A stretch of 64,000 nucleotides of DNA from Tricholomella constricta (lineage: Eukaryota > Basidiomycota > Agaricomycetes > Agaricales > Lyophyllaceae). Below, piece by piece: positions 29,601 to 40,450 of this stretch (positions are counted from its first letter, which is position 1; every line of letters starts with the position of its first letter). The stretch spans positions 372,001-436,000 of the forward strand of contig JAACJP010000029.1 of NCBI GenBank assembly GCA_013368375.1. Direction: 5' to 3'. Below the pieces are notes generated by a model. It was not told the DNA's origin. It worked only from the letters and a program-made list of their open reading frames with translations, and did not search any database. A program made the translations under genes and the position numbers.

Positions 29601-31786
29601 CGAAAGACATTGAGAAAAAACTAACGAAAGTGATCCGAACCTTTGTCTGGAAAGAAAAGAAATCGCCCATCAGCGAAACGACACTATTCCTACCGATCGA
29701 AGAGGGAGGACGAGCCCTGCTGGACTTAGAATCCCGAAACGAGGCAATAGAAGTTATGTGGCTCAAATCATATCTAGACCTCGGAAACAAAAGGCCATTA
29801 TGGGCATCGGTGGCGGACGAACTGCTCGCACTAAACGTACCGAAAACGGAAACGAACGTAGACAAAAGAGTACGGCACAACGTCTTCCTGCAATCATGGA
29901 AGTCCTCATCGTCAGGAAAAGCGGGAATAAGCGCAGACATTAGAAACCTGCAGAAAACAGCAAAAAAGTTCGGACTACGCACCGAAGGTATTGCATTCTC
30001 GAAAGACATAGCAAATATGAGACCAATATGGTACCACTGCGACGCAAGTAAAAAAATCAGAAGACTGAACAACGGAGCAACAAGCGAATGCCTGAAGAGC
30101 AAACATAGAATGAGAACGGTGGGAGATGCAGCACAAATAGTGCTACTACTTGAAGAGCAGACCCACATAAGAACAACAAACTGCGTGTGCACTGGGTGCA
30201 CCACCCAGAGAACTACAGTAATGTGCGAACACCCACACGACTGCGCAAAGAAAGCGGAAGCATTACTGAACACCCTACACGAAAAATGGGACCCGAGACG
30301 TATCCCTATGCCGGTAGAAGGCCCTCCGGAAGAAAACCCGGAAGACGGAGAGGCAGAATGGTCGCCTCTTCCAGACAACATGCTAACAACAGGAAGCCTA
30401 GCGAATATCTTCCGTATCTTCACACAAGGAGAGAAAAGCACAGGTCTACCCAGAGTGATCACCCAGGTGGATGAGGGCCCAGTACTCCAAGTAGCCACGG
30501 ACGGATCGTGCTTTGACAACGGCCTAGAGAATGCAAACGCCGGAGCGGGTATTTTTTACTCGCAAGACGGAACAGACAACCTAAGTATCAAAGTTCCCCA
30601 AAACTACACCCAGTCGAACCAAACGGCAGAAATTCTCGCCCTGAAGGAAGCCATAGAAAGAGCGCCCCCAGAAGGCAGACTACACATTGAACTAGACTCG
30701 AAGTACGTCATCCAGAATGTAACATCGCGTCTACAAAGAAATGAGGATGAAGGATACATCATAACAAAAAACGCGGACCTGCTGAAGCTCACCCTAGCCC
30801 GGATTCGGGCCCGGGGGACGGTCACGAGAGTAAAGTGGGTCAAAGGCCATAGCGGCCACGAAAGAAATGAAGGTGCAGACAAACTAGCGGACGCTGCCAC
30901 AAATCTGCCCCAGCCGCAGGATTTTAACGGCACCATAGACCTAAGCCTGCAAGTCACCGGGGCAAGACTGCAAAGTATAACACAAGCCCTAGCGTACAAG
31001 ACGATAAGGGACATAAAAGCGACGAAACGACCCATGACAAGGACAAGGACCCAAGACAACCTAGCACAGATTAAGGATGCAGTAGAAGACGCTTTTGGGG
31101 GACGCCCGACGTCGGCATCTATATGGAAAAGTGTCCGAAGAAAGGAATTCTCGAGGCCCCAAAGATACTTCCTCTGGATGGCAATCCATGACGCATACAT
31201 GATCGGTACTCACTGGCTGAGGGCCACAATGAGTCAGGAAATGCAGGAGAGGGCGACTTGCACACACGACGGATCAATCGAAACGATGAAGCACATCCTA
31301 ACGCAGTGCGAATGCACAGGCCAGCAAGAAGTCTGGACTGAAATGGAGAATCTATGGAATGGGGTACGAGCGGACTCATGGTATCAACCCACGCTAGGGC
31401 TGACGCTCGGAACTCCAATGGCAGAAGTCAAGACGGATACCGGGAGAGTACTAAAGGGAAAAACAAGACTCTTCCGCATACTGATGGTGGAATCCGCCCA
31501 TCTGATATGGAAATTGAGATGCGAAAGACTAATCCAAAACGAAAACAGACCGCACTCAAAAATAGAGATACGGAATAGATGGCGAAAGGCATTAAACGAT
31601 AGGCTCGACCTGGACCAACGTATGACCGATAAAAGATACAGAGAGAAGGCGCTACCCAGAAAACTTGTCCTCGACACATGGGCAGGCGCACTACACAAAG
31701 AAGAGAACCTCCCAGAAGACTGGATTGGAGTTAACGGGGTTTTAGTGGGTATAGGTGACGCGAGGCGACAACTCGGCATAGGCTGA
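26633..31786 (+). CDS. LINE ORF2: endonuclease-RT-RNase H
   Basis: The first in-frame ATG is at 26633; the frame itself is open from 26507. Domains: AP-type endonuclease (IASLNIRGYR, VQETHL, TGDFNVVEDMIDR, SRLDRIY, GTDHKLVSV), RT with YRPITCLNTDYKLYTK, QAGFIPGRRITDQ, VALDQEKAYDKIDH, RGVRQGDPLSC and FADD (about 29182-29193), then RNase H (VATDGSCFDNGL, TAEILALKEAIE, ELDSKYVI, KGHSGHERNEGADKLADAA). The C-terminal segment has CTHDGSIETMKHILTQC, the zinc-ribbon-like motif of the group. No stops or frameshifts are seen. A GTGAGT...TTTACAG segment at 26507-26552 could be spliced out of the leader. Confidence 0.9.
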   Translation: MTGEEGGVPRDNWGPPNPSPSPPRGGGPRAAAHNEVPDATPSDGGRPERPASRPHRSSHPEGGEHENPSQNVEPPQAQPTQAEHPGPNRSQRRAQERLSRKNTKAAIRIASLNIRGYRTAGDSRSGTKWLHVNQLLRDKKIGILAVQETHLTEERRDELEKLFSKRMKIFISKDPDNPTGRAGIAIVLNKEITNITGAKMTEIVPGRAIMIQTNWHKAEKITILAIYAPVLTRANENAEFWKTIKEFFIEHPRIKVDLLTGDFNVVEDMIDRLPVHNDPLEAVEELRELRNLLGLVDGWRTTHPTTKAYTFLQDATASQSRLDRIYTSPEILQSAREWMIEHSGVPGTDHKLVSVQVAHQNAPWIGKGRWSIPAHILKDKIFIKTMKSEGRKAIVEAGRLKDTRTAESNPQTVYAAFKSKIMQTARQRDKAIIPKIEKQLREFQDALSRVHEDESLDEDEKAIAAADIESKTRSLQQRKHDNKRKRTAVRNRLEGETICKYWTKSNKEAKPRDLIYALRKNVQDQHNQPPTYETNSKKMADLGKSYHESLQSADDHPPALDKQTATQEVLDCLTKTTSESQKRELADGISRDEIKEAIKKAKNDTAAGLDGATNELWKALKNKYDEDSKIEDPNAFDVVDLLGLVFNDILEHGITQSSSFAEGWMCPLYKKNDKNDIANYRPITCLNTDYKLYTKCLAIRLADVAPDLIHPSQAGFIPGRRITDQTKLIRLMMQYAESTKQNGLIVALDQEKAYDKIDHQYLWQTLTKFEIPEKFINTVKSLYENAETQIMINGFRSSPWKITRGVRQGDPLSCMLFDLAIEPLAASLRASDLQGFQIPGIEEKLIANLFADDTTVFLSENDNFSHLTQILNKWCTASTAKFNNGKTEIIPIGEKDFRENVMATRKTNQNMDRIPENAHIVLEGEAVRILGAWYRNGAEAEGPWSIVLDKIDASLERWERSNPTIEGRKLITSMVVGGMTQYLTQVQGMPKDIEKKLTKVIRTFVWKEKKSPISETTLFLPIEEGGRALLDLESRNEAIEVMWLKSYLDLGNKRPLWASVADELLALNVPKTETNVDKRVRHNVFLQSWKSSSSGKAGISADIRNLQKTAKKFGLRTEGIAFSKDIANMRPIWYHCDASKKIRRLNNGATSECLKSKHRMRTVGDAAQIVLLLEEQTHIRTTNCVCTGCTTQRTTVMCEHPHDCAKKAEALLNTLHEKWDPRRIPMPVEGPPEENPEDGEAEWSPLPDNMLTTGSLANIFRIFTQGEKSTGLPRVITQVDEGPVLQVATDGSCFDNGLENANAGAGIFYSQDGTDNLSIKVPQNYTQSNQTAEILALKEAIERAPPEGRLHIELDSKYVIQNVTSRLQRNEDEGYIITKNADLLKLTLARIRARGTVTRVKWVKGHSGHERNEGADKLADAATNLPQPQDFNGTIDLSLQVTGARLQSITQALAYKTIRDIKATKRPMTRTRTQDNLAQIKDAVEDAFGGRPTSASIWKSVRRKEFSRPQRYFLWMAIHDAYMIGTHWLRATMSQEMQERATCTHDGSIETMKHILTQCECTGQQEVWTEMENLWNGVRADSWYQPTLGLTLGTPMAEVKTDTGRVLKGKTRLFRILMVESAHLIWKLRCERLIQNENRPHSKIEIRNRWRKALNDRLDLDQRMTDKRYREKALPRKLVLDTWAGALHKEENLPEDWIGVNGVLVGIGDARRQLGIG

Positions 31787-31969
31787 GCTGCCATGCGACA
31801 CCTGAGTCCCACACGATGTGCGTAAAGCATTTCCTCGTAGGTACATTTAAACAGAGACAAGGCCTTAGGCCCTTGTCACGCCAAGCGGGCGAGTCGGAGA
31901 CGACATTGTGCGTCGGCTGATTCGCCAACCCAAACGCTACACCAAAAAAAAAAAAAAAAAAAAAAAATT

Positions 31970-33394
31970 AAGTGTAATTATATGGTGACTGCTGGACGCA
32001 GGGACTGAATGAAAAGTCCGATTCTTCGACCTTCCAATCTCATGGCCGGGGTTCAAGGCGTTTTGAAGCACTGATCAGGACTCATGGCACCTGAAGATGT
32101 AGGTTTAATGTAAGTGTGCATCATGCCGTTCGCGAGAGCAAGATACATGAAATATAGAGAAATAAATTCGCAGGCAAGATAGAAGATACGAGACAAGCAG
32201 ACAGGCACCTGGCACAGACCACTTCCGTTAACTTTAGTATTCACCCTCTGTTATACATCACCTCCCAGCGTCATTTAACAAGAATACTTCGTTCGTTCTC
32301 AGTCCAGGCCAATAAGCAAGCAAGCGGAGCATTCCAGAAAATTTATTTTCCAGTCCAAGTCGAAGAGTCTTCATTTTCTTTATTCCTGCGATGATAGTAT
32401 GAAGCGGCAAATCCTGGAGTACCCAGCATGAGCAAAAGTTGGGGCTCAAGACTTGCACTGGGACGAGGAAAAAGGAGAGGTCACTCATACCCAGCAGGAA
32501 CGAGCTAGCTCAAGACTGCACTGGGATAAGGAGGCGAGTATCCACCGCGACAGAATTGAGAAGAGAAGCCCGTCCCTACCGAAGAGCTGCCGGTCGCGAA
32601 CACCGATACCAAAGACGAGCCTGAAGAGCCTGAGGAGCCTGACGGCCGACGTCCTGGGCCAATGTGGACCGGGCGCGGTGAGTCTGGATTTGGTCACTTT
32701 GAAGACGGCATGCATACGTGCGTGAACAGGAGCCAGAAGGAACCAAGTAGGTAGATAGATAGATAGGCTGGAAGAAACTGTGATCTACTACTAAATAGTA
32801 CTCACGCGACTGACTCGGGTAGTACTAAGTGATAAATAGTAAAAGTCACACAGGACGCTGTGCAGTACATAACAATCCCGAGGTCATTTTTAAATTGGGT
32901 ATACGGTATCCTCGAGTGTATTCCTCCATTCTCTTCAGGAACAGCTCCAGATTGAGATATCGCGCTTTTGGATGTGTGATCCACGCAAGTTGTTGATTTT
33001 AAACAAGACCACATTCAATTGGGGCCCCCCTAACGGAGCCCAGGACTCGGACGCTTTTACAGTACATACAACAAGGATTCATCCACTAAATCTGTAAGCT
33101 ACGTATCTTTTAAAGCGCAAGAAGTACGCGAGCAGCCCACACAGGACGTCTCGAGACCACACCTGCGCGCGCACTCATATGAATAAAAAGAAATCACCAG
33201 CACGCGCGAGAAAAAAAAGAAAAAAAAGAAAGGAAAACCTCAGGCTCGTCGTGACGTACATCGATCAACAAGCACAGGCTAAACTTTAAGTAGGGAGGTA
33301 GAGGAGAGAGAAAGAAGAAGAGAGACCATATAGGTCCAAAGCCCAACAAACGTTCAAACTTCCACAACTCCCTTTCAATCCATAAAATCCATCC
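31970..33394. other. Target duplication and intergenic sequence
   Basis: 31970-31983 is the right copy of the LINE target duplication. What follows is the displaced glyoxalase 3' flank and intergenic DNA. It holds a GATA simple repeat (about 32752-32768) and an A-rich tract (33188-33235). No gene is seen. Confidence 0.5.
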
Positions 33395-36300
33395 TCAAGT
33401 CATATACTCCCAAGCCTGCCTAGGCGGTGTGATCGACAGCCTCCCATGGATCTTCCGATGGCGCAAGTTCTTGACCTCGGTGTTGATGAGGTCGCGCAGG
33501 CGCTCCAGGTCAAGGCTCCGTTCGCCCCGGGAGCCCATGAGGATGTTCCGCCAGATGCCGGCTGCCGCGACAGAGTTGTCGATCGGGAGCTGCGTCGGCC
33601 GGTGCAGGCGCACCATCTTCTGCTCTAGGTGGTCTGGGCTTGGGTAGTTGGCGTTGGGCCAGGCGATGCGGATGGCGAACCACCAACCGAGGGGCTGTGT
33701 ATTATATATAATAAGAGGGTGGATCTGAGTATGCAGGCGTGTTGTGAGTCGGGGGAGGATGGAACTTACGCGTCCGTCCATGATGGTGCGCCCCGAGTAT
33801 GAGTCGTACGTCATGAGGGTGCCTTCGGGTAGCGAGTACCTTATTCACAAATCAGCACAAGTTCGAACAAACACAAATGAGGGGGAGCATAAATATAATT
33901 ACTCACCGATGGACGACCCAATGATCCACCTCCGACCTATGTTTTGACAGGACAACCAGCAGCCTAGGCATTCCAGGGAGGCCAAACGGGCTCCACAAGT
34001 CCCTGAGCATACCACACGCGTTCCCATGCTGGCCATTATACACCGCATTGCTGATCGCCTCCGCCAGATTCGGCGGCACAAACAGGCGATCCACAATCCC
34101 GGGCGGGTTATCGGTGAGCCTGGCGCGGACATAGCGCTTGTACGTCTGCGTAGACCAAATGCTCAGCGCAACCTCATCGACCTGCTGCCCCCGGGTCGTG
34201 CTGTTCAGCGCCTGGTCGACCTCGGGCTGCGACCAGATCACCGCCCACGACAAGAGCCGCTCATGGATCAGCTGCCACGGCGTCAGCTGCGGCTGCGAAT
34301 CCTGAACATAGTCCACAGCGCTCCACGGGCCCTGGGGTGTGGTAACTGCATTCTCCCCGTGTTCCGCATCCTCATTCTCCTCTTCTGGTAAGGCAGGCAG
34401 CGGCGGGGAATGCGAGCCATCCCTCTCCGCGTACGCGCCGCCTTCGCCGTTCGTATCAGGGATCGTCGGCAGGCCCGACGGGGGCTTGTGCTCGTCGTCT
34501 TCATCATCAAACTCATCCAGCTGCTTCCGCTCCCGCTCCCTTGCGACCTCCCAGGTATGGTGCGATCGTCCAGACTGGCTGCCCTGCTCACGCTGGCGCA
34601 GGCGGTAAAACTCTTCCTCAAGGATCTGCTTCCCTGACGAGTCGTCGTGGTCCTCCGCCATGCCGTACGCACCGCGTTTGATCGCGCGCTCCCTCTGCGT
34701 ATCCGTCTGCTCACTGAACCCATCGTCGTCTTCGTCGTCGTCCTGATGGTGGTCGTTGCCGTGCGTCTCGTCGATGACGAGCTCGCTTTGGGCGCCTTGG
34801 AACATCGAGTCTGCGACCGTGCCGGTGGGCTGCGTCTGGAGGTGCACGGTCTGTGTGAGGGGCGTGCGAGAATACTCCTCGCCCTCGTATGCGAATCGGG
34901 AGTCGTTGACGCCGTTCTGGGAACGACTGCCAGGGCGCAGGTTCTCGATCTTGGGCCCGAGGCTTTCGATCCGTTGCTGCATGAGCACAAGCTCGCGCTT
35001 GATGTCAGATGCCCATTGGGGTGGTTCCTGTAAACAAATCAGCGTCGATAGTCAAGCAAAGATAGAGACACGCACGTCAGAGTCTCGAAGAACACTCGGA
35101 CTGTGGTCGTGGTGCGCTTTCTTGTACTGTCTGAGTGACTAAAAGGCACGTTCATCGCAGATCAAATCACAGCTCAAGTGAGTGGGATACTTACCTCATG
35201 ATCATGCTTCATCCCCAGTTTCTTCACGCGCTGCAGGACCGCCTTCCTCAGCGCCTTCTTCACCACCTCATGTGCACTTGGATCGCTCTCCTGGTGCAAC
35301 AACACGCACAGCTCCATGTCATGATAGTGGTTCGCGACGCTGGGCTCCAACGGCTCAGCGTAATACGAAGTTCGAGGCGTAGCCGCCAACGCCGCCCGCA
35401 CGATCCTTGCCTCTTCTTGATCAAGGTCCCCCGGTGATCTCGCGCGCGGCGTCGCGTCCCCATCGTCCCTGTGTTGGGACTCGTGGGCATAATGGTGGGA
35501 TGGCTCGATCGTGCGCCGCGAGGTGGCTACCGAGGGCTGTTTCGTGGATGCACGCGAGGACGGGGCCTTGCCGTTCCCATTGACCTGCGATGGGGCTTGC
35601 GAGGGGGCTTTACTGGCCTGGGACGGGGCCTTGGAGCGTTTCGACGGTGCGACAGAGGGCGACTTTTCATCTTCTTCCGGAATCACCACTGCGCGTCCGC
35701 GCATGGCAGCGTGGAGCAGATCATCCGTGGTTGGGGCGTGGCGGTATGGGGAGAAGGGCCGGCTCTGGTGTCCGCCCGACATTACTGAACCAGGCCCTTG
35801 AGATCGGCCTGTCATCGCGGATGATCAGATCAGAGAAAAAAGAGAGATTAGATAAAAAGATCACGTACCTGCGCCGTTGTATTGTTGTTGCCGAGATCCG
35901 CTGCGTGACGGAGCCTTGGAGGGTGATTGTGGGACGCGTGCTTGTGAGGGCGACTCCGAAGGTGAGATGGATGCGGCCTTGGAGCGGACTTGAGGTGACT
36001 TTGCGCGCGGAGATTCGGGGAACTCTTCGTCACCTACTCTGCTCTCGGGTAACGCGGGATACGCGGTACCCTGCTCTGTAGCGCGAGTTTTCGTAGTGAC
36101 GCGAGTCCTTGCCGACATCGGTGACATGGCCCGTTGGGCAGCGCTTCTTGGAGACTGGACGGGAATTAACGAATGTCACGGCATGAATTTGGTACTCACC
36201 ACTGGCTCTTCACGTCTGTTCAAATCAGTATTTGTTCCTCTGGGCGACATTGCAAACTCGGAAGGTGGGAGAGGCACTCTGGCGGCGTGAGCAGATTGGC

Positions 36301-37087
36301 CGCCCTCGGCTTCCCCATTCCAGTGTCCTTGTGAAGCTGGTTTAGATTGAATCTGCGACCAATTGGGCTGTGAATTCGGTTGATATCAAAGCCTCGGCGA
36401 AAGACGGTAAACATACATTCCAAGAGTTTTGTGCAAAGGGATTGTTATTGGAGGCAGGAGGCTGGTCATCCATAGGTAAAGGACCAAAGTTTCCAAAGGA
36501 GGGTCCTGAATCATAAGACTCGTATTTTGGTCCAGGGGGATCATTGGGACCTGGTTCCTTCTGAAAAGATGTCAGAATGACTCAAACAGTCGGTGTATAC
36601 ACCTACCACAGGAAGAACGGTTTCCCCAGCCTCTGAAGTACGTCCCACCTGGACATTCGAGTCCACATCGTCATCGTCATTATGAATGGCGTTTCCGCCA
36701 TTCATGTTCGTAAAGCTCATTGGGGAGTTTGCGAGGTCTACTAGGGCTTCGCTGGTTTTGCTTCGGGGGGCTGGAGAGTGAAAGCCAGGTGAGCGAACGC
36801 GGGGGGAACCAAGCTTGCTCCGGAACTCTTCCGCGTCAACGAGGGAGCGCGGAGGGGTATTGTCTGGCACATCACTGTCCATGCCTTCGAGATATCGAAG
36901 AACTGTCTGTATGCTTAACATGCATTGTTCGGGTGGCGCCATATTACGAAGCACATACCTTTCTCACTTGGGGCTATATGAAGCATTGATCAGCAGCCGT
37001 AAAGTTCCACGGAAGCATGCCATTCATACCTGGAGTAGAAGACCGGAGAAGAATGGGAGTAAGAACCTCCTTCTCTGAAGCAGCCAT
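33395..37087 (-). CDS. Multi-exon protein with C-terminal Ulp1-like region
   Basis: I read one minus-strand gene from MAASEKEVLTPILLRSS (37087-37030) to the stop at 33395. Clear coding blocks are about 36912-36607, 36560-36425, 36340-36190, 36150-35870, 35815-35200, 35030-33903, 33843-33770 and 33690-33395. The exact joins near the 5' end are not settled: the small exon near 36973-36959 does not phase cleanly. The N-terminal two thirds are Ser/Pro/Lys-rich and probably disordered (SPSKAPSRSGSR, SKAPSQASKAPSQAPSQ), followed by an acidic stretch. The C-terminal 250 residues are folded: WQLIHERLLSWAVIW, VDEVALSIWSTQTYKRYV, HRSEVDHWVVHRYSLPEGTLMTYDSY, then PTQLPIDNSVAAAGIW. The HW...YDS...Q pattern resembles C48/Ulp1 peptidases without the catalytic cysteine. 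Family not recognised with certainty. Confidence 0.6.
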
Positions 37088-38671
37088 GGTGTTTGTGTTT
37101 GGAGTAGGAAAGGGTAGCGCGCGGGTGGAGGATATTGGGGTGGCACAGGAAGAGCAGATCGCAGAAAGAGGTTATAAGTGCAAGGGCGAGGACCGATTTA
37201 AAGGCCGATACAAGGACAGAAGCAAAAAGATATCGCAGGGACGTGAAGAATTCGAAAAATATAAACGCAATTGCTGTGGAACCAGCAGCCGAGTTTGGAG
37301 ATAGGTGCAGAAGTCAACCACGTCCAAACATACGCAAAGTTAACCTTTAAGCGAGACCGGGAGACAATTGCCAGTGTCCTCGCACAGCTTCAAGCACATA
37401 TTCAGCATGTATACGCTGAAATCCATTTCTGGGTTCCAACGAAGGACAGTAAGTGCCAGCTGCAGTTGATGTCTTCAGATGCCGCAGTTCTATCCTCTTG
37501 TCACGGAAACGCACCCACGTTGAAACGTTGAAGTTTGAACGCTTTCAACATTGATGATGCGCTTTGTTCGGTAAAGGTCTTCCCTAAGTAAGAACGATCG
37601 ATATTTGTCGTACAGATCTGAGACAAGTATACCCGATTTCCGCAGCGGAGGCAATTTCTGCTATGCAGGATGCATGGAATTACTTGGCGCGTCACGGACA
37701 CCCTACAAAGTAATACTTTTCTACATTACACCATAACAGAATCCTGCAGCGCTCCCTCAATCGTCCTGATGGCACCAAGCCGACACATAATTCAGAGAGA
37801 AAACTATCCTCGGCGATCTTGATTAATCAATAGCGGATGAACGGGCGCCTTTCGAGCGTGGAAGGAGCAATGGCGATTTCCCAAGAGTATGAGATAGATC
37901 CGCGCTGCAGCTGTAGGGCTCATCAATTTCCATCATGGGTGTACGGCGTTTCTTTTGGTGATATGTGATTCCATGGGGTACCTCCAGAGGGGTATATACA
38001 CATATAAGTACACAGAGAAGACGTCGTGGTGCGAGACACGACACGGCGGCAAGGAAGATCGCACGTTTGCCGGCAGGATACTGTATTACATCGGCATAGT
38101 CAGGGGCGATGGGGAGAGCCTGACACTGCTTATGGCGCCACAGGCGGCAGGCCGCAGTGGTCAGGAACGCAAGGCTAGGAGTAGCTTTTGTACTAGGCGA
38201 TCATGATGCAAGCTTGACTTGAAAGAAAGATTGCACCAAGCGTCCGTTCTAGCTCGAGATTATTCTAACAGGGTGTAGTATATTTCTGAAAGGATGGTCA
38301 GATTATCCTTGAAAGGTCTTCATGGTGGGAGATTACAGATGATTTATATCGTCCACAGCATGGTGGGCTTAAAGACCAAGTCGAATGCAGAGAACGCGAT
38401 CCCTAGCGTTGTGAGTTGTCTGTGTAGAGACTATGGATATGTCAAGTTCAAGTTAGTGCAGACTAACGAGGGCGCCCGCACTGGGTGGAATGTGGTACAA
38501 ACAGAAAGCTCTCTAGTAACATCGATGCCCGTAGTCTTTGAATGAAGAGAATTTGTCGACTGTCAACTCTGCGGCCGCAGAGTCAAAGGACGTGCACGCG
38601 TGACCGGAAAAATCGGGACGCGGGGACGCGTCCGCGTCCAAAATTTACTTGTGTTTCCTTATTTGCTCGCG
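37088..38671. other. Divergent intergenic region
   Basis: Separates the minus-strand gene ending at 33395 from the plus-strand gene starting at 38672 and should hold both promoters. No convincing gene is seen; the short frames have no domain features. Confidence 0.45.
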
Positions 38672-40252
38672 ATGTCCTTTCCCACTCGTTCTCTCGCCAG
38701 CTGCTCCTCCTCCCGGCACCTCCGTCTCCTGCAGAGAGTCCTCCGGTCTCCTCATCGTTATTTCTCAGCCGCGCCAGCCTCATCGAAGCTAGAACTGCCC
38801 CCGGAGTCCGAATGGCGAAAATACTTTCCACCGGCGCTGCAAGTGAACCACCGCGTCTCACTTCGCAATGCAGAGACGGCGGCGAAGCTCGCTGACGCTT
38901 TCGTCCCTGAAGGCTCGGAGGGCAAGGTCATTCTGGAGGCCTTCCCAGGTACGTGTTGATGCTCTCATTGGATACAGAGGAAGCTTTTTGAACTGACGAC
39001 TGACTGACTGTTCGTGTGACAAGGACCTGGCCAGCTCAGTCGTGCACTCCTCAATCTTCCGAAAAATAGGATAAAGAAGATTATTATCCTGGAGGACTGG
39101 GAGCCGTACCTTGAATACCTCAAGGTAAGTTCGGGAACGCTTTTGTAAAGTAAACTATAAGTTCAACTCGCATTTTTGCAGCCGCTTCAAAAGGCGGATT
39201 CGCGTGTGATAGTGGTTGGAAGGGACGGATACAACTGGGACTCTTATCAGCTAATATCCGAATTGGGGCTGCTGGATGACGTGCCCAAGCTGGGGTGGGA
39301 CCAAGGTGGTGTGTTCCCATTCGCCACTGCAATTTATCCCATCTCTGAATCAAAAGCAATTATCTAGTCCACCCTCAACTGCAATTCATCTCCCACCTCC
39401 CATCTACCGTCAACGGCGAGCAGTTGATCTCCCAGCTTCTCCGGACAGTGCCCGAACACCAATGGCTCTTCCAATACGGGCGTGTCCCCTTAAGCTTCCT
39501 TCTCAGCGAACACGTCTACAACGTCCGTATATCCCTAACACCGCACCCCAAACTCCTCAACTCAATATATCCCACAGCGCGTAACCGCCACCATCGACGA
39601 CCCCTCCGCCCGTTGCAAAGTCAGCATCATCGCCGAAGCCAGCGCGCACATCACCTCCGCGCTCCCCTCCTCCGTGCTCAACCCCTTCGACCAGCACTTC
39701 CACCCCGTCACCTCCGCCCACGCCAAGGCCGCAGACCTGAAAAGGAGCAGCCGCGCCGTGGGGCTGCCCTTCCAGAGCATGAACCTCGTCCCCCGCCAGC
39801 ACCAGCTCATCCGGAAAGGCCAGACGGACGCGTGGGACTACTGCTTGCGCCGCCTCTTTGTGCGCAAAGCTACGGAGCTTAGGACTGCCCTTCCGTATGT
39901 ACCCCCTCCCCCCCCGTTTTTCCTTTGCGTGGAAACTGCTCGGTGGTGGCTAATTGCGCTTCTTGTTTTTTTTTTTTTTTTTTTTTTTGATAGTGGACTT
40001 GCGCCTGGTGCGCAGATTCTTTTGAAGAAGGTTACGGATCCGGCGCTCCCTGACTCGGAAAGACTGGATGTTAGGAAGAAGGTTAATAAGCTCCAGGCGC
40101 ATGAGTGGGCTATCCTTCTTAAGGCTTTCGATGAGTGGCCATTCAAACCTGAGGTATTTTTTAGGTCCACAATTTCGGAGTTTTTGGCTGATTTGTTTGC
40201 GATGCAGGATCTGACCATTGGGGACTTTATGATTCGTTCAAAGAATGCCTGA
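38672..40252 (+). CDS. MTF1: Mitochondrial transcription factor B / rRNA dimethylase family
   Basis: Exons: 38672-38948, 39024-39124, 39182-39305, 39368-39522, 39578-39894 and 39994-40252. The N-terminus is Arg/Ser-rich without acids (SRHLRLLQRVLRSPHRYFS), a good mitochondrial targeting sequence. The SAM-binding motif spans an intron: ILEAFPGPGQLSRALL. The acidic end of the second strand is seen in IIILEDWEPYLEYL. VPLSFLLSEHVYN and FHPVTSAHAKAADLKRSSRAVGLPFQ follow the RrnaAD fold. In fungi this family acts as the specificity factor of mitochondrial RNA polymerase (Mtf1). The intron at 39895-39993 contains a T-run of over 20 nt. A last intron of about 50 bp (GTATTTTTT to GATGCAG near 40153-40206) may also be spliced. 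Confidence 0.75.
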
Positions 40253-40450
40253 TTTACATACATAGAAGGAGAAGGAGAAGGATGCAGACGACATACAGTA
40301 AGATATGCATTATAAATATATATATAATCTTTAGGATAGATAGTGGAAATACCGCTGTTGTTTATGTGCTGACGGCGTGAGTTAATACTCGGGTACCGTA
40401 ACCGTTGCGTCGCATTTTATTGCCATCTTACCCTGACAAGGTACTAGGTA

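Larger units (their letters stand above)
23362..31969 (+). mobile_element. Full-length LINE (non-LTR retrotransposon)
   Basis: An 8.6-kb element with a G-run at the 5' end, three ORFs (23979-24461, 24708-26137, 26633-31786) and a 24-nt poly(A) tail (31944-31967). The 14-bp duplication AAGTGTAATTATAT flanks it (23348-23361 and 31970-31983). Gag with a CCHC knuckle plus AP endonuclease, RT and RNase H places it with the I/Tad-like group common in basidiomycetes. ORF2 is uninterrupted and the duplication is perfect, so it is young and may be active. Confidence 0.95.
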
